A stretch of 64,000 nt of DNA from Allomuricauda sp. (GCF_002699205.1 NZ_PABT01000033.1:46171-110170); one strand, 5' to 3'. Counted from the stretch's first letter, positions 37,581 through 47,019 are shown. Made by a program: numbers and translations. Notes: generated by a model from the sequence alone, not told the origin.

Positions 37581-37746
37581 AGTAATTGTTATACAGGGAC
37601 AAAATTGAGGTATTTTTCTTACACCTACGTCCAATGGATTATCCAGTTTATATGCTGTATTAACACAAAAAGCTATTTTTTTATATTAATAAGGTAAAAT
37701 GGCACAAACACCAACTTTCCTATCTTTATAACTCCAACATAATCAC

Positions 37747-39579
37747 ATGAAAAAATTCTTATTAGTTCTTTTATTTGTGCTGGGCCATCACACTATTATC
37801 AGGTCCCAGGCCCCCGATGCCCTGTTGATCAATACCCATAACCGAAAAACCACAACTCTCAATGGGTCATGGCACTATATTGTAGATCCCTACGAAAATG
37901 GGTACTATAACTACAGGTACGAACCCTTTGACCAGCAAAAACAACCATCGGCCAATGCATATTTTACCAATACGAAACCACAAAGTCCTTCAGATCTGAT
38001 AGAATACAATTTTGATGAGGCAAATACTATTCAGGTCCCTGGCGATTGGAACACCCAAACAGAAAAACTCTACTACTACGAAGGCAGCATATGGTACAAG
38101 AAGTCGTTTGATTACACAAAAGCCAAAGATGACAACAAAGTATTCCTATACGTGGGAGCGGCCAACTACAAAACCGAAGCTTATTTAAACGGCAAAAAAC
38201 TTGGTACACATATCGGTGGATTTACCCCTTTCAATTTTGAAGTGACCCAACTCTTGAAGGAAAAGGACAACTTTATCATTCTTAAAGTGGACAACAAACG
38301 AACCAAGGAGGGTGTTCCCACCTTAAATACGGATTGGTGGAACTACGGAGGCATAACCCGGGATGTAAAACTTATTAAAACCCCGCCCACCTATGTTGGG
38401 GATTACTTTATCCATTTAGATAACGAAGACAACACTATAATAACGGGCGAAATAAATTTGCTCGGTGAAGCCCCGCAAGAACGAAAAGTCACCTTGGAAA
38501 TTTCTGAACTCGGCATTAAAAAAAATCTCATTACGGATGCTTTGGGCAAAGCTACCTTTCAAATCAAATCAAGGAAAATTGAATATTGGTCACCAAGGAC
38601 CCCAAAGTTATATACGGTCACCTTCACCACTGACGATGAAGAACTTCACGACCAAATTGGTTTTAGAACCATCACCACGAGAAATCGTGATATTTTATTA
38701 AATGGAGTGCCCATAGTGCTAAAGGGCATCAGTCTGCATGAAGAAAGCCCGATCACCAAAGGAAGGGCCAATTCCAGAGCAGACGCCAAAAAGGTTTTGG
38801 GCTGGATCAAGGAAATGGGCGGAAATTATGTTCGCCTTTCCCACTACCCCCACAACGAACACATTGTAAGATTGGCCGATGAAATGGGCATTATGGTCTG
38901 GGAGGAAAATCCTGTGTACTGGACCATCCAATGGAGCAATCCGGACACCTATGCGAATGCAGAGAACCAGCTCAAAGAAATGATACAAAGGGACAAGAAT
39001 CGTGCTGCGGTAATTATATGGTCCATGGCCAACGAAACACCGGTTAGCGATGCCAGAAACAATTTCCTCTCCAGTCTCATCAAAACCACTAGAAAAACAG
39101 ACCCTACCCGATTGATCAGTGCTGCGCTGGAGCAAAGCAGTTCCGAAATCAACCCCAACATAAAACACATAGATGACCCATTGGCCAATCTAGTGGATAT
39201 CCTCAGTTTTAACCAATATTTGGGGTGGTACGTTGGCACGCCCGAGATTTGTAAAATCACAAAATGGGAGATTGACCAAAACAAACCCGTTGTTATATCG
39301 GAATTTGGCGCAGGTGCCAAACAAGGACTTCACGGAGATAAAAATGCCCGTTGGACAGAGGAATATCAGGAATACCTTTATATGGAAACCTTGGAAATGT
39401 TGCAAAAAATTGACCAATTACGAGGTATGTCCCCTTGGATTCTCGTCGATTTTAGGTCACCCCGAAGACCTTTACCAAAGATACAGGACGATTACAACCG
39501 TAAGGGATTGATTTCCGAAGACGGTAAGAAGAAAAAGGCCTTTTGGGTACTAAAGAATTTTTACAACACTTGGGAGTAA
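37747..39579 (+). CDS. Glycoside hydrolase family 2 protein (beta-glucuronidase/beta-galactosidase-like)
   Basis: An exported retaining glycosidase of 610 residues. A signal peptide (about 1-21) is followed by a sugar-binding jelly roll (40-215, with WYKKSFDY and DWWNYGGITRDVKLI), an Ig-like domain (about 220-310) and a TIM barrel from about 315 (NGVPIVLKGISLHEESP). The acid/base residue is E430 in WSMANETP and the nucleophile E519 in ISEFGAG. At 610 residues it is compact, like beta-glucuronidases rather than LacZ. No SusCD pair is adjacent, so the polysaccharide substrate is open. Confidence 0.9.
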   Translation: MKKFLLVLLFVLGHHTIIRSQAPDALLINTHNRKTTTLNGSWHYIVDPYENGYYNYRYEPFDQQKQPSANAYFTNTKPQSPSDLIEYNFDEANTIQVPGDWNTQTEKLYYYEGSIWYKKSFDYTKAKDDNKVFLYVGAANYKTEAYLNGKKLGTHIGGFTPFNFEVTQLLKEKDNFIILKVDNKRTKEGVPTLNTDWWNYGGITRDVKLIKTPPTYVGDYFIHLDNEDNTIITGEINLLGEAPQERKVTLEISELGIKKNLITDALGKATFQIKSRKIEYWSPRTPKLYTVTFTTDDEELHDQIGFRTITTRNRDILLNGVPIVLKGISLHEESPITKGRANSRADAKKVLGWIKEMGGNYVRLSHYPHNEHIVRLADEMGIMVWEENPVYWTIQWSNPDTYANAENQLKEMIQRDKNRAAVIIWSMANETPVSDARNNFLSSLIKTTRKTDPTRLISAALEQSSSEINPNIKHIDDPLANLVDILSFNQYLGWYVGTPEICKITKWEIDQNKPVVISEFGAGAKQGLHGDKNARWTEEYQEYLYMETLEMLQKIDQLRGMSPWILVDFRSPRRPLPKIQDDYNRKGLISEDGKKKKAFWVLKNFYNTWE

Positions 39580-39637
39580 GCTAGGTGTAACATAAAACAA
39601 AAACAGTACCTTTCCTTTTTTAGGTGAAAGATAGACC

Positions 39638-40375
39638 ATGAAAATCAATTATATTTTTCTATTGCTGGCCATAGTAGCCGAGATCATAGGGACCATTGGT
39701 GGTTTTGGTTCCTCTGTTTTTTTTGTGCCACTGGGCAATTTTTACTTTGATTTTTACTCCGTTCTCGGGATGACGGCAATTTTTCACCTTTCCAGTAACT
39801 TGAGCAAAATTTTTCTTTTCAAAAAAGGATTGGACAAAAAACTGCTCCTATATATAGGAGTGCCTTCCGTAATCTTTGTGATTGTGGGAGGTTTCATGTC
39901 CAAAATAGTCGATAGTGGTGCACTGGAAATCGTGCTAGGTGTTTTTCTCGTTGTTTTCAGTCTATTGTTCCTCATTAAAAGTGAGATCATTATCCTGCCC
40001 AACAAAAAAAATTCACTGATCGGTGGTGCATTGTCCGGTTTCTCCGCTGGCCTTTTGGGAACGGGAGGAGCTATTCGCGGGCTTACCATGGCGGCCTTCA
40101 ATTTGGAAAAAAATGCCTTTATCGCCACCTCAGCTTTTATTGATTTTATGATAGATTTTTCGCGGACCTTTGTCTATTACGGAAACGGGTACATTGGAAA
40201 ACAAGAACTGACCTATTTACCTTTTTTGTTCGCCATTGGGTTGGTGGGGACATATTTGGGAAAACGAATATTAAACTATATCCCACAGGACAAGTTCAGG
40301 AAAATCAGTTTGATCCTGATTCTGCTTATTGGACTCGCAACGATAACCAAGTTGGGATTTGATCATTGGGTTTGA
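39638..40375 (+). CDS. TSUP family permease (TauE/SafE)
   Basis: A 245-residue integral membrane protein with about eight hydrophobic helices and the duplicated glycine motifs of the family, GTIGGFGSSVFFVPL (18-32) and SGFSAGLLGTGGAIRG (about 130-145). TSUP members export sulfite, sulfonates or other organic anions. It overlaps the convergent marR gene by 13 bp at its 3' end, and may belong functionally with the GH2 gene upstream or stand alone. Confidence 0.87.
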   Translation: MKINYIFLLLAIVAEIIGTIGGFGSSVFFVPLGNFYFDFYSVLGMTAIFHLSSNLSKIFLFKKGLDKKLLLYIGVPSVIFVIVGGFMSKIVDSGALEIVLGVFLVVFSLLFLIKSEIIILPNKKNSLIGGALSGFSAGLLGTGGAIRGLTMAAFNLEKNAFIATSAFIDFMIDFSRTFVYYGNGYIGKQELTYLPFLFAIGLVGTYLGKRILNYIPQDKFRKISLILILLIGLATITKLGFDHWV

Positions 40376-40818
40376 TCTTCCTCATAATTCTCCCCTATTT
40401 TGTCCAAAACCCTTAAAAAGGTTTCAAACTCGGAAGCGTCAATTCCTTTTAAGGCCAATTTTCGCAATTCAAGCGCACTGGGAAGCGTCAGGTCCAATAT
40501 TTCCTGCCCTTTCGGGGTCAATTCCAGTTTAAAACGCTTTTGGTCCCCATCAAAACGGGTCTTGGAAATCCATCCCTTGCGCTCCAATCCTCCAATCACC
40601 CTGGAAGTTGTGGCCCGGTTACGAAAGTTTTCATTCACAATATCACGCTGACTTGCACCCTCCCCCAGCTGGTGGATCTGATACAAAATCACCCATTGCT
40701 CAATGGTCGTATCCACCCCAAGTTCATCAAAAGTGCGCAAATACGCTTTTTGGATCTTACGGAGCACCAAATCCAAGTGGAACCCCATCCCCTGTATTTC
40801 ATCTATACGATTGAGCAT
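40363..40818 (-). CDS. MarR family transcriptional regulator
   Basis: A 151-residue protein from ATG at 40816-40818; a GTG six codons upstream is an alternative. It has the winged-helix layout: an N-terminal dimer helix, then IEQWVILYQIHQLGEGASQRDI, the recognition helix NRATTSRVIGGLERKGWI, and the wing SKTRFDGDQKRFKLELTPKG. It is divergent from hppD across a 177-bp gap rich in TTTTGTTG half-sites, so it probably represses the tyrosine catabolic genes and itself and responds to an aromatic intermediate; that last point is inference. Confidence 0.9.
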   Translation of the reverse strand: MLNRIDEIQGMGFHLDLVLRKIQKAYLRTFDELGVDTTIEQWVILYQIHQLGEGASQRDIVNENFRNRATTSRVIGGLERKGWISKTRFDGDQKRFKLELTPKGQEILDLTLPSALELRKLALKGIDASEFETFLRVLDKIGENYEEDQTQ

Positions 40819-40853
40819 TGTTCTACGAATAGCCACAAAAATAGGGATTCCGA

Positions 40854-40968
40854 TTTTGTTGACTATGGTGGCATCAAAATATCGGTGTCAATTTTAACTC
40901 AAATTTCGGTCAACAAAACTACTTTCATGTTCCAAAATTATTATTTTTGTTGTTGATGCAACAAAAAT
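40854..40968. promoter_or_regulatory. marR-hppD control region with paired operator half-sites
   Basis: A perfect inverted pair ATTTTTGTTG (40943-40952) / CAACAAAAAT (40959-40968) overlaps a -7 element TATTTTTG (40942-40949). A second perfect pair, TTTTGTTGAC (40854-40863) / GTCAACAAAA (40909-40918), lies nearer to marR. All four half-sites share TTTTGTTG. I found no clear -33 box. Confidence 0.65.
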
Positions 40969-40995
40969 TCTAAACCATAAAAAACATAAACGATC

Positions 40996-42129
40996 ATGGA
41001 AACAGCAACAATATCAAAATCACAGGATACTTCCGAAGATTTTATGCCCATCAAGGGAACAGATTACGTGGAGCTATACGTAGGCAATTCCAAACAAGCG
41101 GCACATTACTACAAAACCGCCTTTGGTTTTCAATCCTATGCCCAGGCCGGTTTGGAAACGGGACTGAAAGACCGCGAAAGTTATGTTGTGGTCCAAGATA
41201 AAATACGTTTGGTACTGACCTCTCCCCTTAAAAGCGGAACAGAAATAGGGAAACATATTGATAAACATGGTGATGGGGTCAAAGTAGTGGCTCTTTGGGT
41301 GGATGATGCCACCCATGCCTATAACACGGCCATGGAAAGAGGTGCCAAATCTTACATGGAACCACAAGTGGAAGAGGACAAAGATGGAAAAGTGGTGCGT
41401 TCCGGAATCTATACATATGGTGAGACCGTCCATATTTTTGTGGAACGGAAAGATTACAACGGAACATTTCTACCGGGCTTCAAAAAATGGGAGACGCCGG
41501 ACTATAATCCAGCACCTACAGGTTTAAAATATGTAGATCATATGGTAGGCAATGTAGGTTGGAACAAGATGAACCATTGGGTAAAATTTTATGAGGATGT
41601 ATTGGGATTCAAAAACATTCTGTCTTTTGATGACAATGATATTTCTACCGAATACACCGCTTTGATGAGCAAGGTAATGAGCAACGGAAACGGTCGGATC
41701 AAATTCCCTATCAACGAACCTGCCGAAGGAAAGAAAAAATCCCAAGTAGAGGAATACCTCGATTTTTATGAAGGCGAAGGGGTACAGCACATTGCCGTGG
41801 CCACCGACGATATAATAAAAACCGTACGTGACCTAAGAAGCCGCGGGGTAGAGTTTTTACGTGTCCCTGCCGCCTATTACGATGGTGTCACTGATCGTGT
41901 TGGCAAAATTGATGAGGACATTGCCCCATTGAAAGAATTGGGCATCTTGGTGGACCGTGACGATGAAGGATACTTGCTACAGATTTTTACCAAGCCTGTT
42001 GAACCAAGGCCCACCATGTTCTTCGAAATTATCCAAAGGAAAGGCGCACAGTCGTTTGGAAAAGGTAACTTTAAAGCATTGTTCGAAGCCATTGAACGCG
42101 AACAAGAGCTTCGAGGTACATTGCATTAA
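40996..42129 (+). CDS. hppD: 4-hydroxyphenylpyruvate dioxygenase
   Basis: Converts 4-hydroxyphenylpyruvate to homogentisate, the committed step of tyrosine breakdown. The 377-residue protein has two vicinal-oxygen-chelate halves. The Fe(II) ligands in the C-terminal half are H182 (YVDHMVGNV), H265 (VQHIAVAT) and E344 (FFEIIQRKG). The wording KGNFKALFEAIEREQELRGTL at the C-terminus is typical. It is the first gene of hppD-hmgA-fahA, behind the marR control region. Confidence 0.97.
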   Translation: METATISKSQDTSEDFMPIKGTDYVELYVGNSKQAAHYYKTAFGFQSYAQAGLETGLKDRESYVVVQDKIRLVLTSPLKSGTEIGKHIDKHGDGVKVVALWVDDATHAYNTAMERGAKSYMEPQVEEDKDGKVVRSGIYTYGETVHIFVERKDYNGTFLPGFKKWETPDYNPAPTGLKYVDHMVGNVGWNKMNHWVKFYEDVLGFKNILSFDDNDISTEYTALMSKVMSNGNGRIKFPINEPAEGKKKSQVEEYLDFYEGEGVQHIAVATDDIIKTVRDLRSRGVEFLRVPAAYYDGVTDRVGKIDEDIAPLKELGILVDRDDEGYLLQIFTKPVEPRPTMFFEIIQRKGAQSFGKGNFKALFEAIEREQELRGTLH

Positions 42130-42140
42130 TCATAGTTGAG

Positions 42141-42179
42141 AGTGATGGGTTATGGGTTACTGATTTTCACACCCATAAC
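42141..42179. repeat. Intergenic inverted repeat between hppD and hmgA
   Basis: GTTATGGGT (42149-42157) and ACCCATAAC (42171-42179), 9 bp perfect with a 13-nt loop. It fills most of the 80-bp gap and could form a hairpin in the message that separates expression of the two genes. Confidence 0.55.
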
Positions 42180-42209
42180 TCATAACTTTAAACTCAAAAC
42201 CTAAGTAAA

Positions 42210-43367
42210 ATGCCTATTTATCATAAACTCGGGAAAATTCCACAAAAACGGCATACCCAATTCGAGAAACCCGATGGCGGTCTCTATTATGAACAGCTTT
42301 TCGGCACTATCGGTTTTGATGGTATGTCCTCGCTATCCTACCACGTCCACAGGCCCACCCAGGTCAAAGAAATTGGCGAAGCATTGGACATAAGTCCAAA
42401 AATTGCAGTGGAAAAGAACATCACCAGCCGAAAGTTTATCGGTTTTGATATTGCTCCAAAAGATGATTTCCTCGAAGCTCGGGAACCCCTTTTGGTGAAC
42501 AGTGATGTTCACGTAGGTTTGGCAGCACCCAGAAAATCCATCACCGATTACTTTTATAAGAATGCCGATGCGGACGAAATGCTCTTTATCCATAAAGGAT
42601 CTGGAACCCTGAAAACATTTTTGGGCAACATTCCTTTTGAATATGGTGATTACCTCATCATCCCGCGTGGGATGATCTATCAAATAGAGTTTGACACCGA
42701 GGACAACCGTATTTTGTACGCCGAGTCCTTCCACCCAATCTATACCCCAAAACGGTATCGAAACTGGTTTGGACAACTTTTGGAACATTCCCCTTTCTGC
42801 GAACGCGACTATAAATTGCCCCAGGACCTTCAAACTTTTGATGAAAAGGGAGCGTTTTTGATGAAGATCAAAAAACAGGGCATGTTGCACCAGTTGGTTT
42901 ATGCCACACACCCTTTTGACGTGGTAGGTTGGGATGGTTACAATTACCCCTACGGGTTTTCCATCCACAATTTTGAACCCATCACAGGACGTGTGCACCA
43001 ACCGCCGCCCGTGCACCAAACTTTTGAGACCAGTGCTTTTGTGGTTTGTTCGTTCTGCCCAAGGCTATATGATTATCACCCAAAGGCCATTCCAGCACCG
43101 TACAACCATTCCAATATAGATTCGGATGAAGTGCTGTACTACGTGGATGGGGATTTTATGAGCCGAACAGGTATTGGGCCAGGGTATATTTCCCTGCACC
43201 CTGCAGGTATCCCACATGGGCCACACCCTGGCACCTACGAAGCCAGCATCGGTAAAAAAGGCACAGAGGAGTTGGCAGTGATGATTGATACCTTCAAGCC
43301 TTTGCAGATCACGGAAAATGCCCTCAAAATTGATGATGGGAAATATTATAAATCGTGGTTGGAATAA
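42210..43367 (+). CDS. hmgA: Homogentisate 1,2-dioxygenase
   Basis: Opens the ring of homogentisate to maleylacetoacetate. The 385-residue protein is shorter than the roughly 440 of the classical enzyme but keeps the cupin core: FIHKGSGTLKTFLGNIPFEYGDYLIIPRG, then the metal-site region VHQTFETSAFVVCSFCPRLYDYHP and LHPAGIPHGPHPG. It sits between hppD and fahA in pathway order. A short, Bacteroidota-type form is likely. Confidence 0.95.
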   Translation: MPIYHKLGKIPQKRHTQFEKPDGGLYYEQLFGTIGFDGMSSLSYHVHRPTQVKEIGEALDISPKIAVEKNITSRKFIGFDIAPKDDFLEAREPLLVNSDVHVGLAAPRKSITDYFYKNADADEMLFIHKGSGTLKTFLGNIPFEYGDYLIIPRGMIYQIEFDTEDNRILYAESFHPIYTPKRYRNWFGQLLEHSPFCERDYKLPQDLQTFDEKGAFLMKIKKQGMLHQLVYATHPFDVVGWDGYNYPYGFSIHNFEPITGRVHQPPPVHQTFETSAFVVCSFCPRLYDYHPKAIPAPYNHSNIDSDEVLYYVDGDFMSRTGIGPGYISLHPAGIPHGPHPGTYEASIGKKGTEELAVMIDTFKPLQITENALKIDDGKYYKSWLE

Positions 43368-43369
43368 TC

Positions 43370-43460
43370 TAGTAGTTAGACATTAGATGCTAGATAATAG
43401 AAACATAAAAAATCAATCTAAACCAAGAATCTAAATTCTAACTACTCACATCTCATATCT
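43370..43460. repeat. Compact intergenic inverted-repeat element between hmgA and fahA
   Basis: AGTAGTTAGA (43371-43380) and TCTAACTACT (43437-43446) pair perfectly. The left arm also has TTAGATGCTAGATAATAG, and the right end CACATCTCATATCT; both match the arms at 29814-29840 and 30267-30292. This is a second, shorter copy of that family. Confidence 0.65.
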
Positions 43461-43467
43461 AAAAAAT

Positions 43468-44688
43468 ATGATTATAGAAATACCTGAAAATTCAGATTTT
43501 TCCATTCACAATATTCCCTTTGGGATTTTTTCCACCCAAAACAGAAAGACAAGAGTGGGAGTGGCCGTTGGAGACCATATTTTGGATTTGGCCGCTGTGG
43601 CCGAATTGGATGTGTTCGATTTCAACACAGCTATATTGGAAAAAGACACTTTGAATGCTTTTATTTCTCTTGGAAAGGAAATCACAACCCGTGTGCGCAA
43701 AAAAATTCAATATTGGTTACAGCATGATGATTCTGTTTTGGCAGGAAAACCACAGCTTTTTGTAAGACAATCCGAGGCCCAGATGCACATGCCCGTAGCT
43801 ATTGGTGACTACACCGATTTCTACTCTAGTCTGGAACATGCCACCAATGTTGGTAAAATGTTTCGAGATGCAGAAAATGCCCTTTTGCCCAACTGGAAAC
43901 ATATTCCCGTGGGCTATCACGGTAGAGCAAGTTCCATTATTGTGACCGGACAGCCCATCCATCGTCCCAAAGGGCAAACCAAACCCAATGATGCTGAAGC
44001 CCCAGTTTTTGGCCCAACAAAACGCCTGGATTTTGAACTGGAAATGGGTTTTATCTGTGGCAAGGACACCAACTTGGGCGAATCCGTTCCCACAAAAGAG
44101 GCCGAGGATTATATTTTCGGGCTGGTGCTGTTCAACGATTGGTCTGCAAGGGATATCCAAAAATGGGAATATGTGCCACTTGGTCCATTCTTGGCGAAGA
44201 ATTTTGCATCGTCCATTTCGCCTTGGGTAGTAACTTTGGAAGCCTTGGACCCCTTCAAAACAGAAGGACCTACACAAGAACCCGAAGTGTTGCCTTATTT
44301 GCAATTCGAAGGTCCAAAGAACTACGATATCCATCTCGAAGTTGGCATCACACCAGAAACAGGCGAAGAAACCATCGTTAGCCATAGCAACTTTAAATAT
44401 ATGTACTGGAACATGAGTCAACAATTGGCACATCATACCATAAACGGATGCAACATCAATGTTGGGGACATGATGGCCTCTGGAACTATCTCTGGAAAAG
44501 ATGAAAACAGTTTTGGCTCCATGCTGGAATTGTCTTGGGGAGGCACAAAACCCATCAAACTGAAAGATGGAACAGAGCGAAAATTTATAGAAGATAATGA
44601 CACGGTAACCATGAGAGGTTATGCACAACAAGGTGACATTAGAGTCGGATTTGGCGAAGTGACCACTAAAGTGTTACCAGCAAAATAA
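43468..44688 (+). CDS. fahA: Fumarylacetoacetase
   Basis: Hydrolyses fumarylacetoacetate to fumarate and acetoacetate, the last step of tyrosine degradation. The 406-residue protein has an N-terminal SH3-like domain (1-110) and the FAH catalytic fold with metal-site motifs DYTDFYSS (about 112), ELEMGFICG (about 191), FNDWSARDIQKWEY (about 221) and NFASSISPWV. GSMLELSWGGTKPI is near the end. No maleylacetoacetate isomerase is adjacent; it may be elsewhere or be replaced by glutathione-independent conversion. Confidence 0.96.
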   Translation: MIIEIPENSDFSIHNIPFGIFSTQNRKTRVGVAVGDHILDLAAVAELDVFDFNTAILEKDTLNAFISLGKEITTRVRKKIQYWLQHDDSVLAGKPQLFVRQSEAQMHMPVAIGDYTDFYSSLEHATNVGKMFRDAENALLPNWKHIPVGYHGRASSIIVTGQPIHRPKGQTKPNDAEAPVFGPTKRLDFELEMGFICGKDTNLGESVPTKEAEDYIFGLVLFNDWSARDIQKWEYVPLGPFLAKNFASSISPWVVTLEALDPFKTEGPTQEPEVLPYLQFEGPKNYDIHLEVGITPETGEETIVSHSNFKYMYWNMSQQLAHHTINGCNINVGDMMASGTISGKDENSFGSMLELSWGGTKPIKLKDGTERKFIEDNDTVTMRGYAQQGDIRVGFGEVTTKVLPAK

Positions 44689-44692
44689 TTTT

Positions 44693-44762
44693 GGCAGCTG
44701 AGCTTGGTCGAAGTTACTTGATCAGTGAAATGTGATTTCGGCTACGCTCAATCTCCTGCACT
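44693..44762. repeat. Intergenic hairpin repeat after fahA
   Basis: TGAGCTTGGTCGAA and TTCGGCTACGCTCA form an imperfect inverted repeat within the 123-bp gap between fahA and the flavin reductase gene. The wording (TGAGCnnnGnCGAA) is of a kind common in flavobacterial intergenic repeats. It may act as a terminator or as a message-stabilising hairpin. Confidence 0.5.
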
Positions 44763-44811
44763 AAACAATTAAATGGATTCCTGTTTTTGGGAAAAAATAA
44801 GAAAATAATAT

Positions 44812-45681
44812 ATGATAAAAACCATAGATCCGACCACAATACCACAACCTGAACTTTACAGCATTTTATCAACGGCTGTAGCGCCAAGACCCATTTGCTT
44901 TGCAAGTACGGTGGACAAAGAAGGCAATGTCAATTTGAGCCCTTTCAGCTTTTTTAATGTTTTTAGTTCCAATCCGCCCGTAATGGTGTTTTCCCCAACA
45001 AGGAGCGGTAGGGACAATTCCTTGAAACATACGCATCAAAATGTGGTGGAAGTACCTGAAGTGGTGATTAATATAGTGAACCACAAGATGGTAGAGCAGA
45101 TGTCGCTTTCCAGCACAGCCTATAACAAAGGAGTGAACGAGTTCGTGAAAGCTGGTTTTACCGAAGTCCCCAGTGTAAAAGTAAAACCACCCCGTGTGGG
45201 CGAAGCTCCAGTTTCATTTGAGTGCACCGTTCTGGAAGTGGTTGAATTGGCACAAACGCCCGGAGCTGGAAATTTGATCATGGCACAAGTGGATATGATC
45301 CACATCAACGATGAGTACTTAACAGATAATGTGCTGGACACAGAAAAATTGGATTTAGTGGGCCGTATGGGGGGCAATTGGTATATCCGAGCCATAAGAG
45401 AATCCCTATTTGAAATCCCCAAGCCCATCCGAACCCACGGGATTGGCGTGGATGCATTGCCCAAAGGTATTCGGGAAAGCGAAGTGCTCACAGGGAACAA
45501 TTTGGGTCGACTCGGAAATTTGGAAAGCCTTCCCTCGACAAAGGAGGTTAAGACAATCATAGCCAACGAAGGTGTGGAAAATGCCTCTAAAACCGAACTG
45601 CACAGCTTGGCCAAGCAGCTTTTGGAAGATGGTGATACTGTAAAGGCGATGGCTTATTTATTGTTTGCAGAAAATTTATAA
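44812..45681 (+). CDS. Flavin reductase-like FMN-binding split-barrel protein
   Basis: A protein of 289 residues. The first 200 form the flavin reductase-like split barrel: APRPICFASTVDKEGNVNLS, then SFFNVFSSNPPVMVFS, VINIVNHKMVEQM, and GEAPVSFECTVLE. The C-terminal 80 residues are a helical extension. In this family FMN is bound and reduced by NAD(P)H, or the protein simply carries FMN. It follows fahA on the same strand and may supply reduced flavin to an aromatic oxygenase, but no partner is present, so the link to tyrosine breakdown is only positional. Confidence 0.85.
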   Translation: MIKTIDPTTIPQPELYSILSTAVAPRPICFASTVDKEGNVNLSPFSFFNVFSSNPPVMVFSPTRSGRDNSLKHTHQNVVEVPEVVINIVNHKMVEQMSLSSTAYNKGVNEFVKAGFTEVPSVKVKPPRVGEAPVSFECTVLEVVELAQTPGAGNLIMAQVDMIHINDEYLTDNVLDTEKLDLVGRMGGNWYIRAIRESLFEIPKPIRTHGIGVDALPKGIRESEVLTGNNLGRLGNLESLPSTKEVKTIIANEGVENASKTELHSLAKQLLEDGDTVKAMAYLLFAENL

Positions 45682-45694
45682 AGTTCAATTAACA

Positions 45695-45922
45695 ATGGAA
45701 GAGTTTTTGAAGTCACCTTACTTTTTGTCTAGTTTAGGTCTCATTCTAGATATCATTGGAGTTATTATTCTATTCTTTTTCACACGGAATACCTCTAGCA
45801 AGTGGGGCAATATTGAATACAAAAAGGCAAAAAGCCGGACTCCTATTTTTACTATTTGGTTTTATACTTCAATTGTTAGGAACATTATGTTCTTATTGAT
45901 TGAAAAATCAGAAAAACGATGA
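45695..45922 (+). CDS. Small membrane protein overlapping the aminotransferase start
   Basis: A 75-residue protein from ATG at 45695; an in-frame start at 45665 inside the previous gene is less likely. It has one clear hydrophobic helix (about 8-28, SSLGLILDIIGVIILFFF), a basic stretch, and a second weaker helix (about 48-66). The stop overlaps the next ATG by 4 bp (ATGA), so translation is probably coupled. No family is recognised. Confidence 0.6.
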   Translation: MEEFLKSPYFLSSLGLILDIIGVIILFFFTRNTSSKWGNIEYKKAKSRTPIFTIWFYTSIVRNIMFLLIEKSEKR

Positions 45923-47019
45923 AAAAAGACATAAAATCCATTTTCAAACCCCATTTGGAACCGAAAGAGGTTTATAAAGGCGGAAAGAACATTCCCCCGA
46001 CCGATAAAAAAATATACAAGCTTTCCTCCAACGAAAACCCATTGGGGGCATCACCCAAAGCCGTTGCAGCCATGAAAGCTGCCTTGGACAACATTGATGT
46101 TTACCCAGACCAAACCGACATCCGATTGCGTGAGGCTTTGGTTAAAGACTTTGATGGTCAGTTGAGCGCTGACCAGTTTTTGTGCGGCAATAGTGGTTCG
46201 GAGGTTATCGACATTATTCTTCGGGCTTTTATCAATGAAGGGGATGAAGTTATTTTTTCCAACCCTTGTTTTCTGCCCTACTCCGTTTTTTCCAGATGGT
46301 ATGGTGCCGACCAAGTGGATGTTCCTTTATTGGCTCCCAACTACGATTTGGATGTGGAGGGCATTTTGAACGCCATCAACGAGAGGACCAAGATTATTTT
46401 CTTGACCAGTCCCAACAATCCTACGGGTACTTACATCCCAAAATCGGTGATGGATGATTTTATCGCCCGTATCCCAAGGAATATTGTAGTGGTGTTCGAT
46501 GAAGTCTACCGACACTTTACGGATGCCGACGATTATGTTTCTGCATTGCCTTATGTTTTGGAAGGACATAATGTAATTGGACTCAATAGTTTCTCCAAAA
46601 CCTATGGTCTCGCTGGACAACGTGTCGGATATGGCTACACTACGACCACCATTGCCAATTATATCCGTTTGATACAAAAACCCTTTTTACTTCCATTGAC
46701 TTCCATTGAAGCAGCCATCGGTGCATTGAATGACAAAGAATTCATTGAAAAAACGGTGAAAACCGTTTTGGAAGGCAGAAAATATATTGCCAATGCTTTT
46801 GATGAATTGGGTATTACATACTGGCCGAGCCAAGCCAACTTCTTTATCATTGACCCGCCTTTCCCTGAAATGGAATTCACGGATAAAATGATGGAGGAAG
46901 GGATTATGGTCCGCCCTGTTTCACAGTTTGGGGCCCCGGGCAAAGTGCGTATCACCATAGGTGATGCCGAGGCAAATGAAGCTTTGGTATCGGCGTTGCG
47001 AAAGATTATGATTAAATAA
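45919..47019 (+). CDS. hisC: HisC-like class I/II aminotransferase
   Basis: PLP enzyme of 366 residues in the histidinol-phosphate aminotransferase family: LSSNENPLGASPKAV, GNSGSEVIDII, TSPNNPTGTY, VFDEVYRHF, the PLP lysine K227 in NSFSKTYGLAGQRVGY, and RPVSQFG...VRITIG at the end. No other his gene is nearby. HisC-type enzymes often also use aromatic amino acids, and the tyrosine cluster next door needs an aminotransferase to make 4-hydroxyphenylpyruvate, so an aromatic role is likely; this is inference from context. The symbol reflects the family only. Confidence 0.85.
   Translation: MKKDIKSIFKPHLEPKEVYKGGKNIPPTDKKIYKLSSNENPLGASPKAVAAMKAALDNIDVYPDQTDIRLREALVKDFDGQLSADQFLCGNSGSEVIDIILRAFINEGDEVIFSNPCFLPYSVFSRWYGADQVDVPLLAPNYDLDVEGILNAINERTKIIFLTSPNNPTGTYIPKSVMDDFIARIPRNIVVVFDEVYRHFTDADDYVSALPYVLEGHNVIGLNSFSKTYGLAGQRVGYGYTTTTIANYIRLIQKPFLLPLTSIEAAIGALNDKEFIEKTVKTVLEGRKYIANAFDELGITYWPSQANFFIIDPPFPEMEFTDKMMEEGIMVRPVSQFGAPGKVRITIGDAEANEALVSALRKIMIK

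Noticed and set aside
43717..44631. Open frame of 304 codons opposite fahA
   Set aside because: The fahA product is clearly conserved in every motif; the opposite frame has random Cys/His/Phe-rich composition.
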